From contig NC_086026.1 of the NCBI RefSeq assembly GCF_036323735.1, positions 87,113,359 to 87,177,358 on the forward strand: a DNA stretch of 64,000 bases, written 5' to 3'. The notes under the pieces were generated by a model. It was not told the origin of the DNA and ran no database searches. It saw nothing but the letters and a program-made list of their open reading frames with translations. Below are positions 21,651 to 33,214 of this stretch, in pieces. Both the position numbers and the translations under genes were made by a program. This DNA comes from Rattus norvegicus. Taxonomy: Eukaryota; Chordata; Mammalia; Rodentia; Muridae. The number at the start of each line of letters is the position of its first letter. Position 1 is the first letter of the stretch.

Positions 21651-22362
21651 ACGTCCTGAAAACATCCAGACACTTCGTTTCTTCAGGAACCAATAAAATG
21701 CATTGGTGGATTGTCGGGGGCAGGGAGTAAAAATGATGCATGAACCCCGCACCTGGATGGTCCAGTTTTTCTCTGTGGCCTCTTTTTTGTTCTCCACTGT
21801 ATCACCGGCCTGACTTAGCTACACATATATGACTTCCCTACAGACCTGTGACTGAGAATGAGGCAGGACAACACAGAACATAAGGCTGGGTTCCTCCCTG
21901 ACCTCTGGAAACTTACCAGCAATCTTCTTCCTCTTATTCATGCCTCTGCCCTGCAGCTAAGCTCCTCTCCTCCCTGCAGAGATCTTGCTCTGTGCTTATT
22001 CTTTCTGGGGGGAGTGGCCTGCCTCCATCCTTCCCTGTGGAAGGTCAGAGGTCCCAGACTTTATCGTGCCCATTACACAGCATAAGTCAACTCTCCAAAT
22101 TCTTCCTTGGTGGATGGTAACTTGCATGTCGTATGTCCAAAGGCGTGGTGTTAAGAGCAGGGTTGTAAGACCCACCAAACCCTGATCTGGTTATTTGGAG
22201 ATGGAACTGGGGAATGTGCACTTCTAACTAATTCTGAAGACTGTAGGAACCTGCCACACTCTCTGTTTGAAGAGTCCTTATATCTTTCTGCAAATGGACA
22301 TCCAATCCTGCCTGGCCTCACTCCCTATTGGCACACAAAGGGAGAACAGAAGCTTTCAGTGT

Positions 22363-22363
<1 letters not shown>
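21651..22363. other. Unique stretch, no gene seen
   Basis: Nothing recognised. Confidence 0.5.

Positions 22364-22416
<53 letters not shown>
22364..22416 (+). repeat. (TG)n microsatellite
   Basis: Uninterrupted TG run of about 53 bases immediately before an ID-type SINE. Confidence 0.97.
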
Positions 22417-22417
<1 letters not shown>

Positions 22418-22487
22418 AGTGGCAAAGCACTTACCTAACAATGTGCATGTAGTACTCTGGGTTCAATTCCCAGCACCACCACGATAA
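22417..22487 (+). mobile_element. ID-type SINE
   Basis: TTTAGTGGCAAAGCACTTACC, a GTGCATGTAGTACTCTGGG stretch and GTTCAATTCCCAGCACCACC match ID, with the pol III B box GGTTCAATTCC. An A-rich tail follows. Confidence 0.75.
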
Positions 22488-22639
22488 GAAATAAAGAAGT
22501 AATTTTCTTTATCTCAGACTTAAGTAACATAATTGCTCCTAGAAGCCCTTTCTGTAGGTGGAAACCCTTCCTAGAGGATCTGTTCTGCCCCTCGTTTGCA
22601 GCACTCCTTTGGTGTGAGTGGTGATTTTGTTGTTTGTTT

Positions 22640-22715
22640 TAAGAAAGGATCTTGCTATGTAGCCCAAGATGGCCACAAATTCATAATCCCCCTGCCTCAG
22701 CCACCTGACTGTTTA
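22640..22715 (-). mobile_element. B1/RSINE1 fragment (minus strand)
   Basis: AAGAAAGGATCTTGCTATGT, AGCCCAAGATGGCC and CCCCCTGCCTCAGCC are the reverse complement of the 3' part of a 7SL-derived SINE. Confidence 0.6.
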
Positions 22716-23317
22716 GCCTCATCTTTCCCTGTCCCCCCTTAACTTCTTTGCTAGGCTAGTAAGAAAATATATGTGCTCTCTGCCTTAGGACCAGAGACAG
22801 ACGTAATCCACACAACCCTCTTTATCATTTCAGAAGTCTCTCCTGCCTTTCCAAGATCCCTCAACTGTGCAATAATACACCTTTACACAGACTCGGCAGG
22901 ACTGATTTTGATCCTGGCATGGCCCACCTCCTTTAGCATCATAAGTACAAATGGCTTTCCTTCACCCTCTGTATTGAAAATAATAAAGCCTATCTTAGGC
23001 AATATCTAAGTAAAATTAAGAGAAACTTTCATTATGGAATCTGAAGACCCCATAAAGTATAATGGAAATTCTTATCAACATTGCCAGACTTATAGAAATC
23101 CCCTAAAGATACTGAAAGAATCAATGTCTTATGACTAAGACCCCTGTTGGACCTTCCTATGCACAAACACAGAGATTCCAATCCACTTTTAATATCCCGT
23201 TTTAAGCAACGAACAGATAGAGCACTAGGGATCTGAAAACTATGATTCACTATAGAATAAATCACAGGGAAAAGGCAATCTGTAGAAGACAAACTCATTC
23301 TACGATGCTATGACTGT

Positions 23318-23410
23318 CCCCCAAAGAATGCTGGGGGGGGGGCTCAACAGAAAAGCACTTGCCTAGTATACAAGAAATTCTGGGTTCAATCTCTAGTACA
23401 GAAAAATTAA
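23318..23410 (+). mobile_element. ID-type SINE
   Basis: A G-run, GCTCAACAGAAAAGCACTTG, CCTAGTATACAAG and TGGGTTCAATCTCTAGTAC, then an A-rich tail. Diverged ID element. Confidence 0.7.
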
Positions 23411-23639
23411 GAAATTAACTCTTTATAAAATTTTCTCAAACAGATAAGAGATATTGTATCCATAGAGGAAAAATAAAACAGTGTTTTTAAGTAAGCAGAG
23501 GACAAAAGAAGGGAAATAAAAAGTATAGTAGCAGAAATGAAACACTTGGGAGAAGGAAGAAGTGTTTCAGAGGACAAAAGACAAAAACATAATGCCAGCT
23601 AGTTTTTATGTAGCCTAGACACAAGCTGTCAGAAAGCTG

Positions 23640-23990
23640 GAGCCTCAATTGAAAAAATGCCCCCCTGCCCCCGACTGTTTGGGCTGAGGGCAAGCCTGTG
23701 GTTTGCTCTTTTGATTGACAATTGACATGGGAAGATCCAGCTTACAGTGCCTATGCTTCCCCTTGGTAGTGGTCCTGGGGTGTCTAAGAAACCAGATTGA
23801 GCAAGCCGTGGAGTACAAGGCAGGAAGCAGCTTTCGCCTATCCCCTCTGCATCAGTTCCTGCTTCCAGGTTCCCACCTTGACTTCCTGCCCTGACTTCCC
23901 TGGACGGTAAACTACGGCTGGAAGATGAAATAAACCCTTTCCTCCTCACGCTGCTTTTTGTCATGGTGTTTTATAACAGCAACAGAAATT
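23640..23990 (+). mobile_element. Abundant rodent DNA-transposon-like repeat, copy 5
   Basis: Contains GGGCAAGCCTGTGGTTTGC, TGATTGACAATTGACATGG, GATTGAGCAAGCC, AAATAAACCCTTTCCTCC and GTCATGGTGTTTTATAACAG, the same 3' architecture as copy 1. Confidence 0.65.
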
Positions 23991-24751
23991 TTAAGTTAAA
24001 AACAACATAGAAAATATTAAATTAGAAAAATCCAGCAAGTCAAATACCCAAATAATAGGAACTATGGAAGGAACGGGGAAAGGAGCGAACAGTCAAATGT
24101 AATATAAAAACTTCCCAGGTTGAAAGGGGATTAGTTTGCACATTGCAGTGTGGAAAACTCCCAGCATATACACCTTCTCTGCAGATGGACAAAAGAGGCA
24201 GTCGTCTACAAACTCGTTTCTGAGACTGACAATACAATGGACAGCTCAGTACACACTTGAGAATTACAAGACAAAATTACGAGGGGAGAAAATTTCCAAT
24301 CTAGAGTTCTATACTACACAGTTGATTAACTATCTGAGCAGTATGTAAATGTGCTCTAAAGTCAGGAACACTTCTCTAAGGGCAGGAACACTTCCTACGT
24401 ATATGTGTATATGAAAACAAAGGATTGTGTTTCCTGAAGACAAAGAATAAACTAAGAAACAGGAGGACCAGGAGAGTGAAACCCAGCTAATTAAGTAATC
24501 TGTAAGGACAGGGACTTCCCAAACAAGGGAGTAGGAGGACTCTGAATTACCCAGCATGACCTTGAACTCTTGCCTTAGTCTCCCATAGAGACGGCAGGTC
24601 TCTGGTGCATCCCTACACCCAGCCAAGAAGGTAACTAAACTATTTAAATTTGGATAACTTACAGGATTTGGAACAAGTATATGAAACTACGAAGTAAATG
24701 ACAACTATTAACTACCAGAAAAGAAAAACGTTTAAGAGGAAGAAAAAGACT
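23991..24751. other. Unique, AT-rich stretch; no gene seen
   Basis: Nothing recognised. Confidence 0.5.
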
Positions 24752-24891
24752 CTCCAGGGATGGTGGCAAGCATATGCCTTTAATCCCAGCACTTGACAGA
24801 GGTAGACAGACCTCTGAGTTCAAGGCCAGCCTGGTCTACAAAGCAATTTCCAGGATAGCCAGGGATAGACACAAAAACCTCTCAGAAATAA
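24752..24891 (+). mobile_element. B1 SINE
   Basis: GGATGGTGGCAAGCATATGC, CTTTAATCCCAGCACTTGAC, GAGTTCAAGGCCAGCC and TGGTCTACAAAGCAATTTCC define a nearly full-length B1. Its A-rich tail grades into the following GAAA array. Confidence 0.9.
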
Positions 24892-24893
24892 AA

Positions 24894-24980
<87 letters not shown>

Positions 24981-25151
24981 GGCAAAAAAGGAAGGAAGGA
25001 GGGAGGGAGGAAGGAAGGAAGGAAAGAAGAAAGGAAGGAAGGAAGAAAGAAAGAAAGGACAAAAAAGGAAGGAAAGAAGGAAGGAGAGAGGGAGGGAAAG
25101 AGGGAGGCGAGGGAGGGAGGGAGGAAGGGGGGAGGGAGGAAGGAAGGGACA
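24892..25151 (+). repeat. Long (GAAA)n/(GGAA)n purine array
   Basis: About 260 bases, with purines nearly throughout on the plus strand: pure AAAG units to about 24980, then GGAA and GGGA variants. It seems to have grown from the B1 tail. Confidence 0.97.
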
Positions 25152-26472
25152 GACTTGGTTTGATCTGAAATCAAAATTCTCATTTAAAGTATGCGCTTTC
25201 CTTTTTCGAGAGGCTAAAAAAGGGAAAGAAGAAGTCGAAAAAGAAATTACAGAGCAACACATTTCGATTAAACACAAAACATTCACTAATATCAAAATTG
25301 TAGTCAAAGAAGTAACAGTGTAAACAAGGACCCCAAAGATGGAAACGTGCTCAGTAAGAAGCCCTCTTAGCCGGAAATGGTCCCTGCAGAGCGGAAGCTG
25401 GGAGAGCAGACAGGGCTGCCCGTGGGCTGCCGTTTAGTTTAAGTCTTTAATGCCATTTCTGGATTCTCTTTAGGTTGTTTAGATGTCACAGTCCTTGAAA
25501 ATGATTTATCCAATAAAGGTTACTAATTGTCTTTTTAATCTGTACTCTTCCTGGAAATAACTTGAGGTGAGATATCAAAAGAAGAGAGCGATGAAAAGTA
25601 AACATGAATCTATGAGAACATCGGGGGAGAGTAGGAGAATCCTAAATCTGAGATTATCTCGACTTTACTCTATTTCCTCAATTTGGAGGAAGTGGGACTG
25701 TAGTTGCTACCATGATTTTTGTGTGGGATTTCTGTCTAAGGTGGTCATTTTGTGAGAAGCTGTCTGTAACTCCTCTTCCGTATTGCCAAGACATCCTCAA
25801 ACTTTCCAACCCGAGACCCAGTGAACTAGAAAACTGTCTCTAATTTACAGGTTGGAGCAAACCTACTTTTCACATGTGAATCCTACTTTCCACGTGTGAA
25901 TCCATCTCATTAATGCTCACGCATTGTCTCTGCTGCTCCCTAAAGACAGCCACAGCTAGGAGGCCATTCTCTCCCGCAGGCTGTGGGCTGTAAGTGGAAT
26001 GTCTGAGCTGATGTTACCGATCCCAGTGGATTTCTGCAAGTGGAAATAACTGTGCATCTTCTCCTCGGAGAGCCACATCTCTCACATCTGCTATGCTGTT
26101 TATCTAAACTGTAGATTCAACAGCTTAAGAAACTGGCAAAGGTTATATATTTCAATGATATTTAAATTAACAGTGGGTTCACTAGTAGAGTCCCAAGTTT
26201 CTTGTTTACTCTCAGGTATGTCTGTTAAACTAGACATGCAACACGTTCTGCATACATCCCCACTTATAAATTTGATAGGAAGAGCTCTTGCGATTTTTAA
26301 TTATAGCATGTTTATTTTCCTCCTAGCATCAATATTCCTCTTTAAAAATAACTTTGGTTTACCTAAAAAGAAATTCACCAGAATAATAAAGGGAGTTATT
26401 TTCTTTATGGAGAATATGCATTTGAAAGACAGAAACAAAAAGGCATGGAGGAAACGGTAAAAGTAAATAATG
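25152..26472. other. Unique stretch, no gene seen
   Basis: No gene recognised. A direct repeat TTTCACATGTGAATCC / TTCCACGTGTGAATCC lies at about 25868-25904. Confidence 0.5.
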
Positions 26473-26557
26473 TAGCCAGGCAGGGAGGAGTGCACTTGGA
26501 ATCCCAGCACTCCAGAGTCCAGCCTGGGCTACACACGGAGACCCTTTTGAAACAATG
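26473..26557 (+). mobile_element. B1/RSINE1 fragment
   Basis: TAGCCAGGCAGGGAGGAGTG, AATCCCAGCACTCC and CCAGCCTGGGCTACAC with an internal deletion. Confidence 0.65.
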
Positions 26558-27139
26558 GGTGGTTATGAACCATGGCTCTATCCAGTTCTTACTGAGATAC
26601 TGGAATCTGAGGCTGAGGAGAGAAGGCAGGACTGACCGTATATTTAGATATCAGTTTCCTAAAGGCTGCATCTAAAGACAGGGATGTCACTACATATACA
26701 GTTGAGATCCAGAGAAAGGAGAGGAGTTGAGAGCCCAAAGATGGAGAGCAGGGAAATGGAAAAGGAGCAGCTGCTGACCCCTGAGAGGAGAGAAAGGAAG
26801 TGAGAAGCTGTCTGTAACTCCAAAAAGCCAAAGAAAAATGTTGCTTCATGGAAAACTTCAGTCCTTAGGTACACGAGAGAAGGGGATCTGGCATGCAGGC
26901 TGAGCAAATCAGTAACGCACGCTGGAGGCTGCTAAGAATCAAGTGATGGTGCTGTTATTCTGTCTGGTTCTCTCTAAGCTGGATAAGAAGTGAGCCACAG
27001 GATGGGAATGGATGGTGCTCCCTCAGTGCGAGGATTAACCAGGCCAGAGGGACAGACAGGGGCAATGAGGCACGTTCAAGACAGTGACTGCAGGACAAGC
27101 TAGCACCTTAGCACACGTGGTTTAACTGCATTCTCGACA
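26558..27139. other. Unique stretch, no gene seen
   Basis: Nothing recognised. Confidence 0.5.
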
Positions 27140-27335
27140 CTGCACACAAGTCGCCCAAAGTCCCAGCATGGATTGGGGAGGAGCTCACTAACTCTCCCCT
27201 CTACGAGAGGAACTACTGGTAATCAGTGGCAGCTGGGCGATGAAGAAGGTGTTGCCTTTAAGGATGCAGCCTGACAGGTTGTCTGTGTTCCAGTGGAAGG
27301 CCGTCCAAGCATGTGCACACTGGACTGCATCGGCA
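27140..27335 (+). mobile_element. Lx-type L1 3' UTR fragment
   Basis: AAGTCCCAGCATGGATTGGG, GAGGAGCTCACTAACTC, AACTACTGGTAATCAGTGGC and TTCCAGTGGAAGGCCGTCC match the same Lx 3' UTR blocks seen at 29239-29460. Confidence 0.6.
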
Positions 27336-27362
27336 GACCAAATTCCACCCAATAAGCAGGTA

Positions 27363-27482
27363 AAAGTGGGACAGGTGAGGTGTTTGTACCCAGCCTGCCC
27401 ACCTGAGTTCAATCCTCTGGAATCAAAAGGCGGAAGGAAAGAATTCATTGCAAAACTACCTTCCATGCTCTCTCACCATGGT
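27363..27482 (+). mobile_element. B3 SINE
   Basis: GGTGAGGTGTTTGTACCCAG, CCTGAGTTCAATCCTCTGG and GGCGGAAGGAAAGAATTC match B3, and the element leads directly into a CA array. Confidence 0.65.
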
Positions 27483-27878
27483 GAGCACATGCACACACAC
27501 ACACGCACACACACACACACTCATACACACACACATACACACACATACACACACATACACACACACATACACACACATACACACATACACACACACATAC
27601 ACACACATACACACACTCATACACACATACACACACATTCATACACGAATACACACACACACTCATACACACATACATACACACACACACTCATACACAC
27701 ACACATACACACACACATACACACACATACACACACGAATACACAGACACACACATACACACATACACATACATACACACACTCATACACACATACACAC
27801 ACTCATACACACATACATACACACACTCATACACACATACATACACACACTCATACACACATACATACACACACACCT

Positions 27879-27910
<32 letters not shown>

Positions 27911-27923
27911 GCGCACACACACA
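27483..27923 (+). repeat. Very long compound (CA)n / (CACATA)n array
   Basis: About 440 bases of CA with periodic TA, TC and GA interruptions. Higher-order units such as ACTCATACACACATACATAC recur in the 27780-27870 part. It generates long spurious His/Thr and Cys/Val frames. Alternating purine-pyrimidine DNA of this length can adopt Z form. Confidence 0.97.
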
Positions 27924-28541
27924 GTAAATGCAATTTTAAATGACATTAAGTCCAGCCGACAAGGCAGCATTCATGGTAGAGCACTTGAAGGCTTTTAGCA
28001 TCAATCTCAGCATTGAAAAAGAAATGGTGAAGGAAAACAAACTGTAGTATGACATCACGGGTTGGAAAGTTCAAAGTGGAATTTTTAAAAATCAATTTTT
28101 AAAAAGAAAAACCTTTGAGCACGATGTCTATTGACAAAGGTTTATCGGGGAATTGTTTCAACACCGCTATGTACAAATAGCCATCTTTCACAGGTTTCAA
28201 GGAGCTCATTAGATAAATTGGAACAATTAAATTTCCTCCCCTCTCTCCGCTCCCTTCCTGAAATCGACAACAGAAAAGCCTATTAGTGGGTCTTCGGGAA
28301 AGCTGGCTTAAGGATACCATGGTAACCGGCCGTCACACAAAGGGAACCAGTGTGAAGAGGCTGAGAGAGGCTAATGGGGAAAACTCAGCGTGGTGGCCAG
28401 GTAGCACGGCTATCCCACCCACGTTTTCCACAAGCCCAAACTAGCGGTATATTTCTTTATATCCACTGAAGTGTATAGCCACGAAGAGGAATGTCTGTGG
28501 CTAGCTCTTTTAGACCTATTTTAAAGGGGAACTTTTCTTAC
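27924..28541. other. Unique stretch, no gene seen
   Basis: No transposon recognised. Confidence 0.5.
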
Positions 28542-28671
28542 GTCTCCTGAAGGTGCTCTGTCTCCCTGTCCTCTTGCTCTTGGCTGCCTGACTCTTCCTT
28601 CCGCTTTCCATTAGCCGATCTGAGTTTGTCCAAAGCCACAGTGAAGTTTCCTTTCCAGGTAATGAGCTCCA
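28542..28671 (-). CDS. Candidate coding exon (130 nt), unassigned gene
   Basis: On the minus strand a TCTAAC branch-point-like motif and CCCCAG acceptor lead into 130 nt ending at a strong donor (GAC|GTAAGA). With two bases completing a codon from the previous exon, it reads ELITWKGNFTVALDKLRSAN, then a charged stretch rich in Lys, Glu and Gln (KRKEESGSQEQEDRETEH), and leaves two bases that fit the one-base start of the 79-nt candidate at 17636-17714. The pyrimidine tract is weak. A second frame is also open through the region, beginning MGKPITRSYLASQDMG upstream, with a better acceptor (TTGCCTCCCAG), so the frame is not certain. Function unknown. Confidence 0.4.
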
Positions 28672-29238
28672 CTGGGGATCTCTTGTGTTAGAGCTCTTAG
28701 GAGACTTCACAAGCCTTGTTCCCATGTCCTGGGAGGCAAGGTAGGACCGGGTGATTGGTTTGCCCATTATAGCATCCTATTTGGAGTGCTCCTAAAACAA
28801 GGCCCAGATGCTGACACTGCTAAGAAGGATTTAGAACGTTTATGAGGAAACATCTATTAAACTGCAGATGTGCAAGGCCACTGACTCTGAGAAAGTGTAA
28901 CACAATAAGTAAAAAAAAAATCGTTCAGAAAACTTTCAGACCATCTTTTAGAAAATGTTCTTACTAGATACTAAATCTTTGGATTATACTTGTAAAATTC
29001 CTAAAATTATATTTCAGGTTGTTGAGATACTAAGAATATCTCTGAGACCACAGAAGGGACAACGCCTCCATGGTAGTTGCCTAAGACCATTGTGCATATC
29101 AGATATTTACATCATGAATAGTATCCATACTCTTATCCATAGTAAAATTACAGGAAGAGAAAACTGAGGGATGGTAAGTGCCAGAGGGAATAGATGTGTG
29201 TAGCGAGACAGTGCTTGCTGGACATGACAGAAAAGCTG
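28672..29238. other. Unique stretch, no gene seen
   Basis: Nothing recognised beyond the second open frame noted for the candidate exon. Confidence 0.5.
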
Positions 29239-29491
29239 CTCATGGTGGTTAAGATTGCATGCACAAGACTTTTGCAAGATCAAGCCAACAAAGTCCTAGC
29301 ATGGATGGAGGAGGGGTTTGTCAAGTCCCACCCTTTCTGAGGAGCTATTGGTAAATGAAGGCTGCTGGGGAGAGAGGGTCGGTTTTCTTTGGGGATGTGG
29401 GCTGTGAGAAGTTACCCATGTGCTAAAAGATGTAAAAGATGGGTCGTGTTCCCATGCACAGAGACAGCACTAAATGTAGTCAGAGGGGACT

Positions 29492-29536
<45 letters not shown>

Positions 29537-29848
29537 CAGAGAGAGACAGAGAGACAGAGAGAGACAGAGAGAGACAGAGAGAGAGACAGAGAGAGAGAGA
29601 CAGAGAGAGAGAGAGAGACAGAGAGAGAGACAGAGAGACAGAGAGAGAGAGAGGAGAGAGACAGAGAGACAGAGAGACAGAGAGACAGAGACAGAGAGAG
29701 ACAGAGAGAGAGAGGAGAGAGAGACAGAGAGACAGAGAGAGAGAGAGAGAGACAGACAGAGAGAGGAGAGAGAGACAGAGACAGAGAGAGACAGAGAGAG
29801 AGAGGAGAGAGAGACAGAGAGAGAGGAGAGAGAGAGACAGAGAGAGAC

Positions 29849-29900
<52 letters not shown>

Positions 29901-30015
29901 GTGGGAGGGATGAGGAAAGTTGGGAAAGAGGAGGAATTGGAGGGAGAGAATGGTGCCATGGATTGTAGCCACACACATTATATGCATGTATGACTAGTCA
30001 ATATAATATTTTAAG
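29239..30015 (+). mobile_element. Lx-type L1 3' end with expanded purine tract
   Basis: GGTTAAGATTGCATGCACAAG, TCCTAGCATGGATGGAGGAG, GAGGAGCTATTGGTAAATGA and CCATGCACAGAGACAGCACT match the Lx 3' UTR. After a giant GA-rich array come GGTGGGAGGGATGAGG, ATTATATGCATGTATGA and an AT-rich end. Confidence 0.7.
29491..29900 (+). repeat. (GA)n/(CAGAGA)n array, about 410 bases
   Basis: GA with interspersed CAGAGAGA and GGAGAGA units. It occupies the place where Lx elements carry a polypurine tract. It is a polypurine:polypyrimidine mirror-type sequence apart from the scattered C bases. Confidence 0.97.
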
Positions 30016-30203
30016 AACTATTTTCCTAACTATTGTTTGCCTCACAAGTTTTACATATTACCTAATGAAGATAATACATTCTGATTTCTGGGAGAAATTT
30101 TGATTTTCCTATCAAAAAATGATGAATGATAACTAGGGATTCCTTGAACAGTTCCATATCTAGATAGCTCCCAATTTAAACCAGTCTTAGAACTTAGCGT
30201 TGG

Positions 30204-30528
30204 TCTTAGTTAGGGTTTAACTGCTGTGGAGAGACATCATGACCAAGGCAACTCTTTATAAAGGACAACATTTAATCGGGGCTGGCTTACAGGCTCAGAG
30301 GTTCGGTTCATTATCATCAAGGCTGGAGGAGCATGGCAGCATCCAGGCAGAGAGTCCATCTGAAGACCACTAGGAGAAGACTGGCTACCACGTGGTTAGT
30401 CAGAGCATCTCATTGCCTACCCCAACAGTGACACTCTTCCTCCAACAAGGCCACACCTACTCCAACACACCCGCACCTCCTAAAAGGGCCACTCCCTGGG
30501 CCAAGCATATTCAAACCACCACACCACT
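30204..30528 (+). mobile_element. Abundant rodent DNA-transposon-like repeat, copy 6
   Basis: Starts CTTAGTTAGGGTTTAACTGC, AGAGACATCATGACCAAGGC, TATAAAGGACAACATTTAAT and ends GGGCCAAGCATATTCAAACC. Low divergence from what I remember of the family. Confidence 0.75.
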
Positions 30529-30737
30529 GCACTGGGATTGTGGAAATATGATTCACTGAGTGGGATCCACGTGAATTCCAACAAGAAGGTTTCTGAAGGT
30601 GATGTGGAGTCAGACTCTGCCTCTCAGCTCTCCAAAAGGAAGACAGCAATGGCCAATACCTTCTGGTAAGGATCCCAGTCATTCAAAAAGATTCATGTCA
30701 ACAGATTCAAAAACCCTTTAGTTCCACCACTGATTGC

Positions 30738-31190
30738 TATACGTGATGGTTAATCCTGATAATCAATATAATTGGATTAGTCAAGACATCAGTGAAGCAC
30801 ACTGGAGGGATGTCTGTGATGACACTTCAGGAGACAATTAGGTCTTGAGGGCTATGATATAAAGAGGATTAATTCCTTGGTGGGGTCCTGGTATGATGGC
30901 ATTATTAATCAGTGATGAAAGGTAGGGAGTGGAGTCTAGTTGGAGAAAGTAGGTCAGTGGGGCCTAAGTCCTTAGTGCTATATCTTGCCTGGCTTCTTCT
31001 TGAAATTCTCCTTCTGCTTCCTAGCTGCCAAGATGTCAGGTACCCTACTCGGCCACACCCTCTGCCATGAGGGACTGATGCCTCTGGAACCATAAAGCCA
31101 ACAGATCCGATCCTCCCTCCCTTACTCTGCTTCGGTCACATGTTCTAGTCCCCCTGATGGTCAAGTAGCTGACGGAGCCTACCTCAGCTG
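30738..31190 (+). mobile_element. Related DNA-transposon-like repeat
   Basis: Starts CGTGATGGTTAATCCTGATAATC and has AAAGAGGATTAATTCCTTGG, CTTCTGCTTCCTAGCTGCC and CTGCCATGAGGGACTGATGC, the order of the TGTGATGGTTAATCTTGA-type rodent repeat. Its 3' end is unclear. Confidence 0.5.
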
Positions 31191-31545
31191 TAACCAGGGG
31201 AGACAGACTGTGTGGAGGAACATGATGCTTGGATGGATAGAAAATGGAGGAACATGGACGAGAGTGTTTGTTTTGTACTACATACACGTTAGAATCATAT
31301 TTATTAAGCAATGTCAATAAATATGGAAACCACATTCTAGCAGAATGGTGATGACAAAAATTAATGAGAAAAAATGTCCAGACTGAGAATGCAGGTTTTA
31401 GGATGCAAAGCTGGACACAAGACAAAGAAATGAGAGGCCCTCCCTTGCAGCAGTTGCTATGGAAAGACTGCTCTTCCCCTGGAGACAAGACGCCACCTGA
31501 GAGTCTATGAGGGTAATTTTAGTGACTACAGTAAACAGGATATCA

Positions 31546-31893
31546 GAGTTATGTTTCTATTGCTGTTATACAACACCCTGACCAAGGCAACTTATAAAAG
31601 AAAGCATTTAATTGGGATTATAGTTCCAGAAGGCTGGAGTCCAGGAGTCGAAGCAAAGGCTTTAGAAATAGCTGCGTGCTCAGACCTTGAACTGCACGCG
31701 GGGGGCAGAGAGCACACTGAAGCACACTGAGAAGGGCATGAGTCAATTTGACACATCAAAACCCACCCCTGGTGGCATAATTCCTTCAGCAAGGCTGCAT
31801 CCCTAAATCCTCTTCGAACCACCAAGAATAAGGAACCAGGTATTAAAATGTGTACGATGTATGGGGGATTTCTCATTCAAACTACCACGCAGG
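31546..31893 (+). mobile_element. Abundant rodent DNA-transposon-like repeat, copy 7
   Basis: Starts TTATGTTTCTATTGCTGTTA, AACACCCTGACCAAGGCAAC and ends TTTCTCATTCAAACTACCACG. Confidence 0.65.
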
Positions 31894-32610
31894 GCAATGC
31901 AACACATTAAAATAGTCTTACACACAGGGCGTGTCCAGTATGTTAAACAAAAATGAGAATACAATGCTAATGACATTTTTAAAGGTATTTTATCTTTACG
32001 TAAAGTTTGGTGGACACAAGCCTCTAAGTTTGGGTGCCCCGGTATCCTTTCAAGGTTCTTTTCCTGTTTTTAACAAACAAGTGTGAGTTCCGACCAATGC
32101 TGGGAGGTTGGCCGTGGCTTAATGAACTCACAAAGATAAGAACAATGTACACAGTGTATTGGTCCAGGTATGGCAAAGGGATCTTTTGTATTTCAGAGAA
32201 ATAGACTTTGGCATTTCTGTATTTTTATGCAGTTTTATATGAGAATGAGCAACAACCAGGAACTGTTGGCTGTTAGTAATGGTCTCAACTTCATCACAGA
32301 AGCCACCATGGTGGGCTGTAAGCTTGGTCTTAGCGATATAAAATTAAATAGTTGGTAGAGAAAGTGCTTCTGATGAAACTCAGCATAGCGCTTGCACAGA
32401 GTGGAGGCTTCCCATCGCTGGCTTTACCGGACTCAGAAAATGCTGCTCCACAAACAATGGGCTTTTTCTCTTGCCCATTGTTTTCTCTCTCACTGTTTTC
32501 TGCTAGAACAGTGCTTGTCACGGGAAGGAAACGCTGGCTAAATGAACAAGTGCTTTCTGACTGTCTTACAAGGCTCCCTGATCTAGACTTCCGAACAAAC
32601 GTTTTGAGCC
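31894..32610. other. Unique stretch, no gene seen
   Basis: Nothing recognised. Confidence 0.5.
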
Positions 32611-32658
32611 GTATGTATGTATGTATGTATGTATGTATGTATGTATGTATGTATGTAT
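32611..32658 (+). repeat. (GTAT)n microsatellite
   Basis: Twelve tetranucleotide units without interruption. Confidence 0.97.
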
Positions 32659-33214
32659 TTCCTTGACAGCTTTCATGTATTGGTGGAACTTGAACTATTG
32701 TTACCAAACATGGGTAGGTCTTCTCTCGTGGCAAGATCATGTGAGCCTAATGCCAATCACATTGTTTGGGTCTTCTAAAATGCAAAGGAGAACGCTCTTC
32801 CTAAAATGTTCTGGTTAATCACCAGTGTCTTCAGAACGTCTGGTGACTTGCATAGGAGAGAGACAACACCCAATGCTGACCCCCAAGTGGAATGTCCACT
32901 GTGACTGAGGTACCCACCCCCAAGACTGGTATTCTATTTAGCCGTTGTCTTTCCTCCAGTGGACAGGTAGGGGTGGGACAGTCTTTCCTTCAAAGCTGTT
33001 AGAAATCAGCTCACAAGTAAATGGGTCTCAGTCTCTAATTCACGTCAAGCGCAACATGGAAACTTACCTTAGAGTAGTCACTAAGCCAAACACTTGAGTT
33101 CAGAATCTAAATGATTTCTCCCAGTCAAAATTGTCTTCTTAAAAAAGAATAGTGCCCATTAAAGTTCGGCATGCCAGAAGAAATAAGCAACTTGAGTTAA
33201 AGCCAGTCAAGTGA
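32659..33214. other. Unique stretch, no gene seen
   Basis: Nothing recognised. Confidence 0.5.

Noticed and set aside
24774..25307. Lys/Glu and Phe/Leu/Ser frames of 115-141 codons
   Set aside because: They come from the GAAA array that follows a B1 SINE.
27483..27923. Possible CRISPR-like or satellite array
   Set aside because: Units are CA-based, with no spacers and no fixed repeat length. It is a eukaryotic microsatellite.
27240..27998. 252-codon plus-strand frame rich in His and Thr
   Set aside because: It is translation of the CA microsatellite with B3/Lx flanks. It has no domain and no conserved start.
29439..29993. Long Arg/Glu (plus) and Ser/Leu (minus) frames of 160-184 codons
   Set aside because: They arise only from the GA-rich array inside the Lx L1 3' UTR.
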